Assembly: GCA_910576865.1 (NCBI GenBank)
Contig: CAJTKE010000012.1
Location: 1-64,000, forward strand
DNA from: an uncultured Oscillibacter sp.
GTDB taxonomy: Bacteria > Bacillota > Clostridia > Oscillospirales > Oscillospiraceae
Length of the DNA stretch: 64,000 nt
Reading direction: 5' to 3'
Shown in pieces: positions 31,316 through 47,007 of the stretch. Positions within the stretch are counted from its first letter, which is position 1; every line of letters starts with the position of its first letter. The notes beneath the pieces are model-generated. The model did not search any database. It was not told the origin of the DNA and saw nothing but the letters and a program-made list of their open reading frames with translations. Both the position numbers and the translations under genes were made by a program.

Positions 31316-31756
31316 ATGAAATTAAGCGAACTGTCTCCCGCCGAAGGGTCTGTCCGTGAGGCTTACCGCAAGGGCCGGGGCGCCGGCTCCGGCAACGGCA
31401 AGACCGGCGGCCGCGGCCACAAGGGCCAGAAGGCCCGTTCCGGCGGCAAGGTCCGCGTGGGATTCGAGGGCGGCCAGATGCCTCTGGCCCGCCGGGTCCC
31501 CAAGCGCGGCTTCAACAATATCTTCGCGAAGCCCCTGGAGGACGTGAATCTCAGTGCCCTGAACGCGTTTAACGACGGAGACACCGTCACCGCCGAGGCG
31601 CTGCTGGAAAAGGGCGTCCTCAGCAAATGTGAGTACGGCTTCAAGGTCCTGGGCAACGGCAAGCTCACGAAAAAGGTCAATGTCAAGGCCAACGCTTTCT
31701 CCGCGTCTGCCAGGGAGGCCATCGAGGCAGCCGGCGGAAAGGCGGAGGTGAAGTAA
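31316..31756 (+). CDS. rplO: 50S ribosomal protein L15
   Basis: The 146-residue protein has the extended Gly/Arg/Lys-rich N-terminus (GRGAGSGNGKTGGRGHKGQK) and a globular C-terminus. The ATG at 31316 follows AAGGAGGCGCCAAAC. secY starts one base past its stop codon. Confidence 0.97.
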   Translation: MKLSELSPAEGSVREAYRKGRGAGSGNGKTGGRGHKGQKARSGGKVRVGFEGGQMPLARRVPKRGFNNIFAKPLEDVNLSALNAFNDGDTVTAEALLEKGVLSKCEYGFKVLGNGKLTKKVNVKANAFSASAREAIEAAGGKAEVK

Positions 31757-31757
31757 C

Positions 31758-33134
31758 GTGATCCAAACGATTCGCAAAGCCTGGGCCATCCCGGAACTGA
31801 GAAAGAAGCTCGTCTTCACGCTGCTGATTCTCCTGATTTTCCGGATCGGCAACGCCATCACCGTCCCCTATATCGACGTGGCCCAGCTGGAAGCGCAGCT
31901 TCAGGGCATGGGCGCGACGATTCTGGGCCTGTACAACGTGATGAGCGGCGGCGCCTTCGCCACCGCCACGGTCTTCGCCCTGAGCATTCAGCCCTATATC
32001 AACAGCTCCATCATCATCCAGCTGCTCACCGTGGCCATTCCCTACCTGGAGAATCTGGCCAAGGACGGCGGCGAGGAGGGCCGGAAGAAAATCCAGTCCA
32101 TCACCCGCTACACCACCGTGGCCATCGCCATTCTCCAGGCCGTGGGCTACTACTTCATGATGAAGCGCTACGGCATCCTGGCCCCCGGGGCCGAGGGCAT
32201 CTGGCCCGCCCTGGTCATCATCGTGTCCTTTATCGCCGGTTCCTCCTTCGTCATGTGGATGGGCGAGCAGGTCACGGAGTTCGGCGTGGGCAACGGCATT
32301 TCCATCATCCTCTTCGCGGGCATCGTCTCCCGGGTCCCCACCATGGTTTCCAGCATGGCCCAGGGCGTCAGCCGGTGGTCCGCCATCCAGAGCGGCGACA
32401 TGACCGCCGAGACCCTGACCCAGGCGGGCTACACTGCCGAGCAGGCCCAGCAGATTCTCAGCAGCGCCATGGCTCCCTGGGGCGTGGCCCTGCTGCTGGT
32501 GGGCGGCCTGGCCCTGATCGCCTTCATCGTGTTCATCAACGACGCCGAGCGCCGCATTCCCGTGCAGTACGCCAAGCGTCAGGTGGGCCGGAAGATGTAC
32601 GGCGGCCAGAGCAGCAACCTGCCCATGAAGGTGAGTATGGCCGGCGTCCTGCCCGTCATCTTCGCCCAGAGCATCGCCTCTCTGCCCATCACCATCTGGA
32701 GCTTCGTGGGCATCCCCGCCGAGGGCACCGTGTCCCGGAGCATCTATGACGCCATCGACACGAAGTCGGTCATGTATATGGTGGTCTATTTCATCCTGAT
32801 CATCGGCTTCGCCTATTTCTACTCCAGCATTCAGTTCAACCCCGTGGAAATCGCCAACAACATGAAAAAGCAGGGCGGCTTCATCCCCGGCTTCCGCCCC
32901 GGCAAGCCCACGGTGGACTTCATCCGCAAGGTGCTGAACAAGATCACCCTCTTCGGCGCCATCTACCTTGGCATCGTGGCCATCTGCCCCCTGATCATCG
33001 GACGGATCCTGGGGAACAACTCCGTGGCCATCGGCGGTACCTCCGTCATCATCGTGGTGGGCGTGGCGCTGGAGACGGTCAAGGCCCTGGAATCCCAGAT
33101 GCTGATGCGTCAGTACAAGGGCTTCCTGGAGTAA
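31758..33134 (+). CDS. secY: Protein translocase subunit SecY
   Basis: SecY is the channel of the Sec translocon in the cytoplasmic membrane. The 458-residue protein has about ten membrane segments, starting IRKAWAIPELRKKLVFTLL, with the plug region and the cytoplasmic loop RRIPVQYAKRQVGRKMYGG. It is about 30 residues longer than usual because of an insertion at about 200-240, between GNGISIILFAGIVSRVP and the next helix, rich in A, Q and S. It starts at GTG with GGAGGTG in the rplO end. Confidence 0.97.
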   Translation: MIQTIRKAWAIPELRKKLVFTLLILLIFRIGNAITVPYIDVAQLEAQLQGMGATILGLYNVMSGGAFATATVFALSIQPYINSSIIIQLLTVAIPYLENLAKDGGEEGRKKIQSITRYTTVAIAILQAVGYYFMMKRYGILAPGAEGIWPALVIIVSFIAGSSFVMWMGEQVTEFGVGNGISIILFAGIVSRVPTMVSSMAQGVSRWSAIQSGDMTAETLTQAGYTAEQAQQILSSAMAPWGVALLLVGGLALIAFIVFINDAERRIPVQYAKRQVGRKMYGGQSSNLPMKVSMAGVLPVIFAQSIASLPITIWSFVGIPAEGTVSRSIYDAIDTKSVMYMVVYFILIIGFAYFYSSIQFNPVEIANNMKKQGGFIPGFRPGKPTVDFIRKVLNKITLFGAIYLGIVAICPLIIGRILGNNSVAIGGTSVIIVVGVALETVKALESQMLMRQYKGFLE

Positions 33135-33149
33135 GAGACAACCAACGGC

Positions 33150-33186
33150 GGGCGCCCGGGCGGAGGGACCCCCTCCGCCCGCGCCC
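33150..33186 (+). other. Strong hairpin between secY and adk
   Basis: GGGCGC, then GGGCGGAGGG, pairs with CCCTCCGCCC, then GCGCCC, with a two-base bulge. There is no T-tract. It may set the mRNA boundary or lower expression of adk relative to secY. Confidence 0.6.
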
Positions 33187-33206
33187 AGAATACAGGAGGC
33201 GTTTTC

Positions 33207-33839
33207 ATGAAATTGATCCTGCTGGGCGCCCCGGGCGCCGGAAAGGGAACACAGGCCGACATCCTGTGTGAAAAGCTGGATATTCCCACCATCTCCACCG
33301 GCAACATCCTCCGGGCCGCCGTGAAGAACGGCACCCCCACGGGCCTGAAGGCCAAGGCCTTCATGGACGCGGGGCAGCTGGTGCCCGATGAGGTCATCAT
33401 CGGCATCATCTCCGAGCGGCTGGAGGAGCCGGACTGTGCCAAGGGCTACATCCTGGACGGGGTGCCCCGCACCATCGCCCAGGCCGAGGCCCTGGAAAAG
33501 GCCGGAATCGTCTTCGACTGCGTGGTCTCCCTGGAGGTCGGCGACGAGGTGATCTGTGAGCGCATGAGCGGCCGCCGGGTCTGCCCGGACTGCGGCGCCA
33601 GCTACCACGTGGTGGCGGTGCCCCCCAAGAGCGAGGGCGTCTGCGACAAGTGCGGCGGGAAGCTGATCCAGCGGAAGGATGATGCCCCCGAGACGGTGAA
33701 ATCCCGCCTCGAGGTCTATCATAAGGAGACGGAGCCCCTCAAGGCGTTCTACGCCCAGCGGGGCCTCCTGAAGACGGTGGAGAACCAGCCGACTGTGGAA
33801 GCCAATTCCCAGGCGATCCTCCGCGTTCTGGGGAGATGA
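33207..33839 (+). CDS. adk: Adenylate kinase
   Basis: Adk interconverts AMP, ADP and ATP. The 210-residue long-form enzyme has the P-loop GAPGAGKGTQ (7-16) and a LID domain with four cysteines (CPDCGASYH and CDKCGGK), the zinc-binding form of Gram-positives. It follows secY as in most Firmicutes spc operons. The start follows AGGAGGCGTTTTC. Confidence 0.97.
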   Translation: MKLILLGAPGAGKGTQADILCEKLDIPTISTGNILRAAVKNGTPTGLKAKAFMDAGQLVPDEVIIGIISERLEEPDCAKGYILDGVPRTIAQAEALEKAGIVFDCVVSLEVGDEVICERMSGRRVCPDCGASYHVVAVPPKSEGVCDKCGGKLIQRKDDAPETVKSRLEVYHKETEPLKAFYAQRGLLKTVENQPTVEANSQAILRVLGR

Positions 33840-33846
33840 GGGAAGC

Positions 33847-34602
33847 ATGATCACCCTGAAATCCCCCCACGAGATCGACTTGATGCGCCGGAGTGGAAAA
33901 ATTACCGCGGCTGCCCGTGCCTTGGCAGGGGAAATGGTAAAGCCCGGCGTGACAACCCAGGAGATCAACGACGCGGTGGAGCGGTTCATCCGCAAGCAGG
34001 GGGCGGTCCCGTCCTTTCTCCACTACAACGGCTACCCAGCCAGCGCCTGCATCAGCGTCAACGATGAGATCATCCACGGCATTCCCAGCCCCAAGCGGGT
34101 CTTGCAGGAGGGAGATATCGTCAGCGTGGACGTGGGCGCGTACATCGGGGGCTTTCATGGAGACTGCGCGGCGACCTTTCCCTGCGGAAGGATTTCCCCG
34201 GAGGCCCGGCGCCTGATCGACGTGACCAGGCAGAGCTTTTTCGAGGGGATCCGCTTCGCCCGGGAGGGACAGCGCCTTCAGGACATCTCCGCGGCGGTTC
34301 AGTCCTATGTGGAGCAAAACGGCTTCTCCGTGGTCCGGGAATACGTGGGCCACGGCGTGGGGGCCAGGATGCACGAATCGCCGGAAATTCCTAACTTCGG
34401 CCGCCCCGGCCACGGGCCCCGGCTTCTCCGGGGCATGACCCTGGCCGTCGAGCCCATGGTCAACGCCGGCTCCGCCGCCATCACCCAGCTGAGCGACGGC
34501 TGGACGGTGAAGACCGCCGACGGAAAATGGGCGGCCCACTACGAAAACACGATCCTGATTACCGATGGCGAGCCGGAGATCCTCACGGCTCCCGCCATTT
34601 GA
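33847..34602 (+). CDS. map: Methionine aminopeptidase type I
   Basis: This enzyme removes the initiator Met from nascent proteins. The 251-residue protein has the two metal-binding Asp motifs (VSVDVGAYIGGFHGDCA), GHGVG with the metal His, and the final EPMV and ENT glutamates. It lacks the N-terminal zinc finger or SH3 extension. The start follows adk by seven bases. Confidence 0.96.
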   Translation: MITLKSPHEIDLMRRSGKITAAARALAGEMVKPGVTTQEINDAVERFIRKQGAVPSFLHYNGYPASACISVNDEIIHGIPSPKRVLQEGDIVSVDVGAYIGGFHGDCAATFPCGRISPEARRLIDVTRQSFFEGIRFAREGQRLQDISAAVQSYVEQNGFSVVREYVGHGVGARMHESPEIPNFGRPGHGPRLLRGMTLAVEPMVNAGSAAITQLSDGWTVKTADGKWAAHYENTILITDGEPEILTAPAI

Positions 34603-34620
34603 CAACAGGTGAGAGAACCC

Positions 34621-34905
34621 ATGGAGATTGCAAGATCAAACATCGTCCGCTCCAACGCGGGACGGGACAAGGGCAAGCTCTTCGTCGTCCTGGCGGTGGA
34701 AGGGGAGTACCTCCTGCTGGCGGACGGAAAATCGAGAAAGGTGGAATCCCCGAAGCGGAAGAAGCGCAGGCATGTGCTCTTCGTCTCGGCGGAGGAGACC
34801 CGCCTCGCCGAAAAGATCAAGAGCGAGGAGAAGATCACCAACAGTGAGCTTCGCAGGACCCTCGCGGCTTGCCGCGAGGCGATCCAGCCGGACCAGGAGG
34901 GATAA
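34621..34905 (+). CDS. KOW-domain RNA-binding protein
   Basis: The 94-residue protein has an N-terminal KOW-like SH3 fold resembling the L14e family (IVRSNAGRDKGKLFVVLAVE; YLLLADGKSRKVE) and a charged helical C-terminus. This small gene is regularly found between map and infA in clostridia. Its role is not established, but the context suggests a ribosome- or translation-associated function. I prefer the ATG at 34621, preceded by GGTGAG, over GTG at 34609. Confidence 0.85.
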   Translation: MEIARSNIVRSNAGRDKGKLFVVLAVEGEYLLLADGKSRKVESPKRKKRRHVLFVSAEETRLAEKIKSEEKITNSELRRTLAACREAIQPDQEG

Positions 34906-34908
34906 CGT

Positions 34909-35127
34909 TTGGCAAAATCCGACATGATTGAAGTGGAAGGTGTTGTGGTGGAAGCCCTGCCCAACACGACGTTCCAGGTTGACATTGGAAATGGTCACAT
35001 GATTCTGGCACATATTTCCGGGAAACTCCGAATGAATTTCATCAGGATTCTGCCCGGCGACAAGGTCACGGTGGAAATGTCCCCGTACGATCTGACCCGG
35101 GGCCGGATCACCTGGCGCAGCAAGTGA
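34909..35127 (+). CDS. infA: Translation initiation factor IF-1
   Basis: IF-1 binds the 30S A site during initiation. The 72-residue OB-fold protein contains MIEVEGVVVEALPNTTFQV and GRITWRSK. It starts at TTG (34909), preceded by AGGAGGGATAACG, so the start is weak in codon but strong in binding site. It is one of several translation factors here with non-ATG starts. Confidence 0.97.
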   Translation: MAKSDMIEVEGVVVEALPNTTFQVDIGNGHMILAHISGKLRMNFIRILPGDKVTVEMSPYDLTRGRITWRSK

Positions 35128-35156
35128 ACAACCGCTGAAAGGAATGGTTTGAACCT

Positions 35157-35270
35157 ATGAAAGTTAGACCGTCTGTGAAGCCCATGTGCGAAAAGTGCAA
35201 GGTCATCCGCCGCAAAGGCCGCGTCATGGTCATTTGCGAGAACCCCAAGCACAAGCAGAGACAGGGCTGA
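35157..35270 (+). CDS. rpmJ: 50S ribosomal protein L36
   Basis: The 37-residue protein MKVRPSVKPMCEKCKVIRRK... ends KHKQRQG and carries the zinc ligands CEKC, C27 and H32. It lies between infA and rpsM, with GAAAGGAATGGTTTGAACCT upstream. Confidence 0.96.
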   Translation: MKVRPSVKPMCEKCKVIRRKGRVMVICENPKHKQRQG

Positions 35271-35298
35271 CATTTGAAAGTGGAGGTGCTTTAAGAGT

Positions 35299-35664
35299 AT
35301 GGCACGTATTGCCGGTATTGACCTGCCGAAGGATAAACGCATTGAAATCGGCCTGACCTATATCTACGGGATTGGCCGCAAGAGCGCCAAGGACATCCTG
35401 GCGAAGTCCGGCGTGAACCCCGACACCCGGGTGAAGGACCTGACGGACGCCGACGAGCAGAAGCTCCGCGACGCCATCGACGACTACACCGTCGAGGGCG
35501 ACCTCCGGCGGCAGACCGCCCTGGACATCAAGCGGCTCAGCGAAATCGGCTGCTACCGCGGCCTGCGCCACCGCAAGGGACTGCCCGTCCGGGGCCAGCG
35601 CAGCAAAACCAACGCCCGCACCCGGAAGGGACCCAAGAAGACCATCGCCAACAAGAAGAAGTAA
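35299..35664 (+). CDS. rpsM: 30S ribosomal protein S13
   Basis: The 121-residue protein (MARIAGIDLPKDKRIEIGLT; GLRHRKGLPVRGQRSKTNAR) forms intersubunit bridges in the 30S head. Its basic C-terminal tail contacts P-site tRNA. Confidence 0.97.
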   Translation: MARIAGIDLPKDKRIEIGLTYIYGIGRKSAKDILAKSGVNPDTRVKDLTDADEQKLRDAIDDYTVEGDLRRQTALDIKRLSEIGCYRGLRHRKGLPVRGQRSKTNARTRKGPKKTIANKKK

Positions 35665-35679
35665 GGAGGGAGAGAGAAT

Positions 35680-36084
35680 ATGGCAGCACAGAAATCCGGC
35701 GGGAAGAAAGTCATCCGCCGCCGCCGTGAGCGGAAGAACATCGAGCGTGGCCAAGTCCATATCCGTTCTTCCTTCAACAACACCATGGTGACCGTCACCG
35801 ACGCCCAGGGAAACGCCATCTCCTGGGCCTCCTCCGGCGGCCTCGGCTTCCGGGGCAGCAAGAAGTCCACCCCCTTCGCGGCCCAGACCGCGGCGGAGAC
35901 CGCCGCCCGCGCCGCCATGGAGCACGGGCTGAAGACCGTGGAAGTGTTCGTCAAGGGACCCGGCCAGGGCCGTGAGGCCGCCATCCGGGCGCTGCAGGCC
36001 GTGGGCCTGGAAGTGACGATGATCAAGGACGTCACCCCCATCCCCCACAACGGCTGCCGCCCCCCGAAGCGCCGCCGCGTCTGA
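35680..36084 (+). CDS. rpsK: 30S ribosomal protein S11
   Basis: The 134-residue protein has an N-terminal basic stretch (KVIRRRRERKNIERG) and the typical core SFNNTMVTVTDAQGNAISWA and C-terminus PIPHNGCRPPKRRRV. It lies on the 30S platform. Confidence 0.97.
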   Translation: MAAQKSGGKKVIRRRRERKNIERGQVHIRSSFNNTMVTVTDAQGNAISWASSGGLGFRGSKKSTPFAAQTAAETAARAAMEHGLKTVEVFVKGPGQGREAAIRALQAVGLEVTMIKDVTPIPHNGCRPPKRRRV

Positions 36085-36108
36085 TCGAAAGAGGAGGTAA
36101 GAAGCAAT

Positions 36109-36711
36109 ATGGCAAGGAATATGCAGCCCATCGCCAAGCGCTGCAAGGCTTTGGGCATCTCTCCCGCCGTCATGGGCTACGCCAAGAAGGAGACCAACCG
36201 GAACCCCGGCGGCCAGATGCGGAAGAAGAAAAGCGAATACGGCATTCAGCTGAACGAAAAGCAGAAGGTCAAGTTCATCTACGGGATCCTTGAAAAGCAG
36301 TTCCACAGCTACTATGAGTCCGCCGCCGCCGCCCCCGGCAAGACCGGCGACAACCTGCTCATCAACGTGGAGCGCCGCCTGGACAACGTGGTGTACCGCA
36401 TGGGCTTCGCCATGACCCGCCGTCAGGCCCGCCAGCTGGTGAACCACGGGCATTTCACCGTCAACGGCAAAAAGGTCGACATCCCCTCCTACCAGGTGAA
36501 GGCCGGCGACGTGGTGGAAGTGGCCGAGAACAGCCGCTCCTCCGAGGTGTTCAAGCGCCTCGTGGGCCAGGACGCCCCCATCTTCCTCCTGCCCGCGTGG
36601 CTGGAGCGGGAGAAGAACGCCCTGAAGGGCACCGTCACCCGCCTTCCCGCCCGTGAGGATATCGACATCCCCGTGGAGGAGCATCTGATCGTCGAGCTGT
36701 ACTCCAAGTAA
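36109..36711 (+). CDS. rpsD: 30S ribosomal protein S4
   Basis: The 200-residue assembly-initiator protein has the S4 RNA-binding domain (RLDNVVYRMGFAMTRRQARQ, then VNHGHFTVNGKKVDIPSY). In B. subtilis rpsD is a separate autoregulated gene; here it lies in the alpha operon between rpsK and rpoA, as in most clostridia. The N-terminus lacks the four-cysteine zinc motif of some S4 proteins. Confidence 0.97.
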   Translation: MARNMQPIAKRCKALGISPAVMGYAKKETNRNPGGQMRKKKSEYGIQLNEKQKVKFIYGILEKQFHSYYESAAAAPGKTGDNLLINVERRLDNVVYRMGFAMTRRQARQLVNHGHFTVNGKKVDIPSYQVKAGDVVEVAENSRSSEVFKRLVGQDAPIFLLPAWLEREKNALKGTVTRLPAREDIDIPVEEHLIVELYSK

Positions 36712-36791
36712 GCGGAGGATACCCTCGGGAATGAGCCGAACCAGAGGCGGCGTTTTCCGCCGCCCGTTGAGAAGATGAAGGAGGGTACTGC

Positions 36792-37742
36792 GTGATCGAA
36801 ATCGAAAAGCCCCAGATCGAATGCATCGAAGCGCCTGGTGACGCGACCTATGGCAAATACGTGGTGGAACCCCTGGAGCGGGGGTACGGCACGACGCTGG
36901 GCAACGCCCTGCGCCGGATCATGCTCTCCTCGCTGCCCGGCACCGCGCCGACCACCATCAAGATCGCCGGCGTCCAGCACGAGTTTTCCACCATCCCCGG
37001 TGTCAAGGAAGACGTGACGGAGATCGTCCTGAACATCAAGGGCCTCCTGACCAAGCTCCACAGCGAGACGGTGAAAACGGTCTATATCGAGGCGGTGGGC
37101 CCCTGTGTGGTCACCGCCGGAGACATCAAGGCCGACGGCGAGGTGGAGGTGCTGAATCCGGACCTGCACATCGCCACACTGGACAACGGGGCGGCTCTGA
37201 ACATGGAGATCACCCTCTCCCATGGACGGGGCTATGTCCCCGCCGACCGCAACAAGCCCCAGCAGAATGTGATCGGGACCATTGGAGTGGATTCCATTTA
37301 CACGCCGGTGTACAAGGTGAATTACACCGTGGAGCCCACCCGTGTGGGCGCTTCCAGCGACTTCGACAAGCTGACGCTGGAGGTCTGGACAGACGGCACC
37401 ATCTCCGCGCGGGACGCCGTCTCTCTGGGAGCGAAGATCCTCTGCGACCATTTCACGCTGTTCACCGACCTGAGTGAGAACGTCGGCAGCCGCCCCACCG
37501 TGGTGGAGAAGGCGGAAGCCCAGCGGGACAAGGTGCTGGAGATGACCATTGAGGAGCTGGACCTCAGCGTCCGGAGCTTCAACTGCCTGAAGCGGGCCAA
37601 CATCAACACGGTGGAGGACTTGATTTCCAAGACCGAGGACGAGATGATGAAGGTCCGCAACCTGGGGCGCAAGTCCCTGGAGGAGGTCATCAACAAGCTG
37701 GCCATGATGGGCCTGCACCTGGCCGACGAGGAGAACAACTAA
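36792..37742 (+). CDS. rpoA: DNA-directed RNA polymerase subunit alpha
   Basis: The 316-residue alpha subunit starts at GTG (36792) after AGGAGGGTACTGC. The N-terminal dimerisation domain contains EPLERGYGTTLGNALRRIML. The C-terminal domain, which binds UP elements, contains RSFNCLKRANINTVEDLI and RNLGRKSLEEV. It is separated from rpsD by an 80-base gap with a small GGCGG hairpin, and from rplQ by repeat element copy C. Confidence 0.97.
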   Translation: MIEIEKPQIECIEAPGDATYGKYVVEPLERGYGTTLGNALRRIMLSSLPGTAPTTIKIAGVQHEFSTIPGVKEDVTEIVLNIKGLLTKLHSETVKTVYIEAVGPCVVTAGDIKADGEVEVLNPDLHIATLDNGAALNMEITLSHGRGYVPADRNKPQQNVIGTIGVDSIYTPVYKVNYTVEPTRVGASSDFDKLTLEVWTDGTISARDAVSLGAKILCDHFTLFTDLSENVGSRPTVVEKAEAQRDKVLEMTIEELDLSVRSFNCLKRANINTVEDLISKTEDEMMKVRNLGRKSLEEVINKLAMMGLHLADEENN

Positions 37743-37757
37743 AAGTCTTTCTTCGAT

Positions 37758-37837
37758 GGGAAGGAAGATAGTTGGAAAGAAACCCAGGAGGGGTGTCTTT
37801 CCTTTCAATAAATAGTTTTTCAACGCATTGAAAAACT
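37758..37837 (+). repeat. Composite two-hairpin element, copy C (rpoA-rplQ gap)
   Basis: GGGAAGGAAGATAGTT leads into hairpin one (37774-37802: GGAAAGA-ACCC with GGGT-TCTTTCC), TTTCAATAA, and hairpin two (37814-37837: AGTTTTTCAA with TTGAAAAACT around CGCA). It is the cleanest of the three copies and fills most of the 150-base gap. Confidence 0.82.
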
Positions 37838-37892
37838 CATGTCCGGCGAAAAGAATTTTCGACGGACAAGATGAAATAAGGAGGAAACCGAA

Positions 37893-38228
37893 ATGCCTCG
37901 TAAGCTCGGCAAGACCTCTGACCAGCGCAGAGCCATGCTGCGTCAGCAGGTTACGGATTTCCTGGATCACGGGAAGATGGAGACCACCGTCACCCGGGCC
38001 AAGGAGATCAAGCCCCTGGCTGAGAAGATGATCACCCTGGGCAAGAAGAGCGACCTGGCCGCCTACCGGCAGGCCATGAGCTTCATCACCCGGGAGGATG
38101 TCTGCAAGAAGCTCTTCAAGGAAATCGCGCCCACCTACGCGGAGCGCAACGGCGGCTATACCCGCATCATCCGCACCGGCATCCGCCGGGGCGACGCCGC
38201 GGAAACCGCTGTGATCGAGCTGGTGTAA
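37893..38228 (+). CDS. rplQ: 50S ribosomal protein L17
   Basis: The 111-residue protein (MPRKLGKTSDQRRAMLRQQ; ERNGGYTRIIRTGIRRGDAA) is the last gene of the supercluster and lies near the tunnel exit. The start follows AAGGAGGAAACCGAA. Confidence 0.97.
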   Translation: MPRKLGKTSDQRRAMLRQQVTDFLDHGKMETTVTRAKEIKPLAEKMITLGKKSDLAAYRQAMSFITREDVCKKLFKEIAPTYAERNGGYTRIIRTGIRRGDAAETAVIELV

Positions 38229-38238
38229 GAGCACGAAT

Positions 38239-38290
38239 AAGAGCGCTTTGTCATGAGAACCCAGGCTCATGACAAAGCGCTCTTGCTTTT
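38239..38290 (+). terminator. Terminator of the S10-spc-alpha supercluster
   Basis: A perfect 19-bp stem (38239-38257 with 38266-38284) closes an 8-base loop and is followed by GCTTTTT. Confidence 0.9.
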
Positions 38291-38364
38291 TCGTGATTTT
38301 TCCAAGGGAAAATCCCCGGGATTTGCGCATACTATCCCCGAAAAAACAAGGGGGAAATGGCGCG

Positions 38365-39069
38365 ATGGCGAAAAGAATCGTCCCGGTTTTCATGCTGGCG
38401 GCTCTGGCGGCGCTGTGCCTTGCCGGGGACGGAGCCGTCCCCGCCGAGGGCGGGGCGGAGATTCCGGCGGAGGAGAAATATGTGGCCCTGACCTTTGACG
38501 ACGGCCCCCGCCGGGCCACCACGGAGCGTCTTCTGGACGGACTGAGGGAGCGGGGAGTCCGGGCCACCTTCTTCCTCATCGGACGGCAGATCGAGGATAA
38601 TGCCGCTCTGGTGGCGCGGATGGCGGAGGAAGGGCACCAGATCGGCAACCACACCTGGAGCCATCAGCGCCTGGACAACATTCTCCCCGACGAGGCGGCC
38701 CGGGAGGTGGCCCGGACGGAGGCGGCGCTGGAGACGCTGCTGGGCGGCGGGGAATACTGGCTTCGGCCCCCTTACGGCCAAGTGCCGGAGGGGGCGGATT
38801 TCGGTGTGCCCATGGTGAAGTGGTGCGTGGATCCCCGGGACTGGGAGAGCCGGGACACGGAAAAGGTGGCCCGGGCCATCCTGGACAACGTGGAGCCGGG
38901 GAGCATCATTCTGCTCCACGATATCTATCCCACGTCGGTGGACGCGGCGCTGCGGGTGGTGGACCGGCTGCAGGAGGAGGGCTACTGGTTCGTCACGGTG
39001 GAGGAGCTGCTGTGGCTGAACGGCGTGAAGCCGGAGGCGGGCCGGATGTACCGAAGCGGAAGGGGCTGA
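38365..39069 (+). CDS. Exported polysaccharide deacetylase (NodB homology)
   Basis: The 234-residue protein has an N-terminal signal-like hydrophobic segment (about 4-18, KRIVPVFMLAALAALCLA). The NodB domain carries the catalytic motifs TFDDGP, the metal-binding HTWSH, RPPYG and LLHDIY. Such enzymes remove acetyl groups from peptidoglycan or other GlcNAc polymers outside the membrane. The size fits PdaA/PdaB-type proteins, and a sporulation or cell-wall role is plausible. The ATG at 38365 is chosen as the start of the signal sequence; the binding site AGGGGGAAA is moderate. It is monocistronic. Confidence 0.87.
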   Translation: MAKRIVPVFMLAALAALCLAGDGAVPAEGGAEIPAEEKYVALTFDDGPRRATTERLLDGLRERGVRATFFLIGRQIEDNAALVARMAEEGHQIGNHTWSHQRLDNILPDEAAREVARTEAALETLLGGGEYWLRPPYGQVPEGADFGVPMVKWCVDPRDWESRDTEKVARAILDNVEPGSIILLHDIYPTSVDAALRVVDRLQEEGYWFVTVEELLWLNGVKPEAGRMYRSGRG

Positions 39070-39075
39070 GCCCGC

Positions 39076-39111
39076 AAAAAAGCAAAGGCCCCTCGGGGCC
39101 TTTGCTTTTTT
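39076..39111. terminator. Bidirectional terminator between the deacetylase gene and rpoC
   Basis: A 17-bp perfect stem (AAAAAAGCAAAGGCCCC and its complement) closes the loop TC, with A-runs and T-runs on the two sides. It serves both convergent genes. Confidence 0.93.
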
Positions 39112-39113
39112 GC

Positions 39114-42953
<3,840 letters not shown>

Positions 42954-43008
42954 ATTGCGCGTTCCTCCTTCATCGCTCCGGCGCCGCCGGATCTATTCCA
43001 CGAACGCA

Positions 43009-46782
<3,774 letters not shown>

Positions 46783-46866
46783 CTTCACATTCACCTTTCT
46801 GCCGCCCCCAGGCGGCGGGGATGGGGACACGCCGGGCGCCGTTGTTAAAAACCCTTCGCCCTGCTC

Positions 46867-46895
46867 TTGCAATCTTCTGGGAAATGTGCTATACT
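46867..46895 (+). promoter_or_regulatory. Plus-strand promoter divergent to rpoB
   Basis: TTGCAA (46867-46872) and TATACT (46890-46895) are 17 bases apart. The predicted start near 46902 lies inside the rpoB leader on the other strand, and two terminator-like hairpins follow before the AraC-type gene. Confidence 0.6.
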
Positions 46896-46947
46896 CCGAT
46901 CAAGGTATGAAGCGGGCGGGTTTCCGTCCGCTGTCGATAAGTGCTTT

Positions 46948-46976
46948 ATTTTACCACGGAGTGAACAGGTTGTCAA
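46948..46976 (-). promoter_or_regulatory. rpoBC promoter
   Basis: Consensus TTGACA (46976-46971) and TAAAAT (46953-46948) on the minus strand have 17-base spacing. The leader is about 160 nt. Confidence 0.85.
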
Positions 46977-46999
46977 GGGGCATTTCGCCCCTCTTTTTT
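46976..46999 (+). terminator. Intrinsic terminator upstream of the AraC-type gene, first
   Basis: AGGGGC (46976-46981) pairs with GCCCCT (46987-46992), followed by C and six T. Its left arm touches the -35 box of rpoBC on the opposite strand. Confidence 0.65.
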
Positions 47000-47007
47000 A
47001 TGCCCGA

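Larger units (their letters stand above)
46902..46999 (+). ncRNA. Candidate small RNA antisense to the rpoB leader
   Basis: A promoter ends at 46895. Hairpin AGCGGGCGG (46911-46919) pairs with CCGTCCGCT (46924-46932). AGGGGC/GCCCCT (46976-46992) followed by six T ends a possible RNA of about 98 nt with no coding frame. The predicted start sites imply about 40 nt of overlap with the rpoB leader. Alternatively this is simply the AraC-type gene leader with attenuation. The gap 46783-47131 contains no other gene. Confidence 0.35.
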
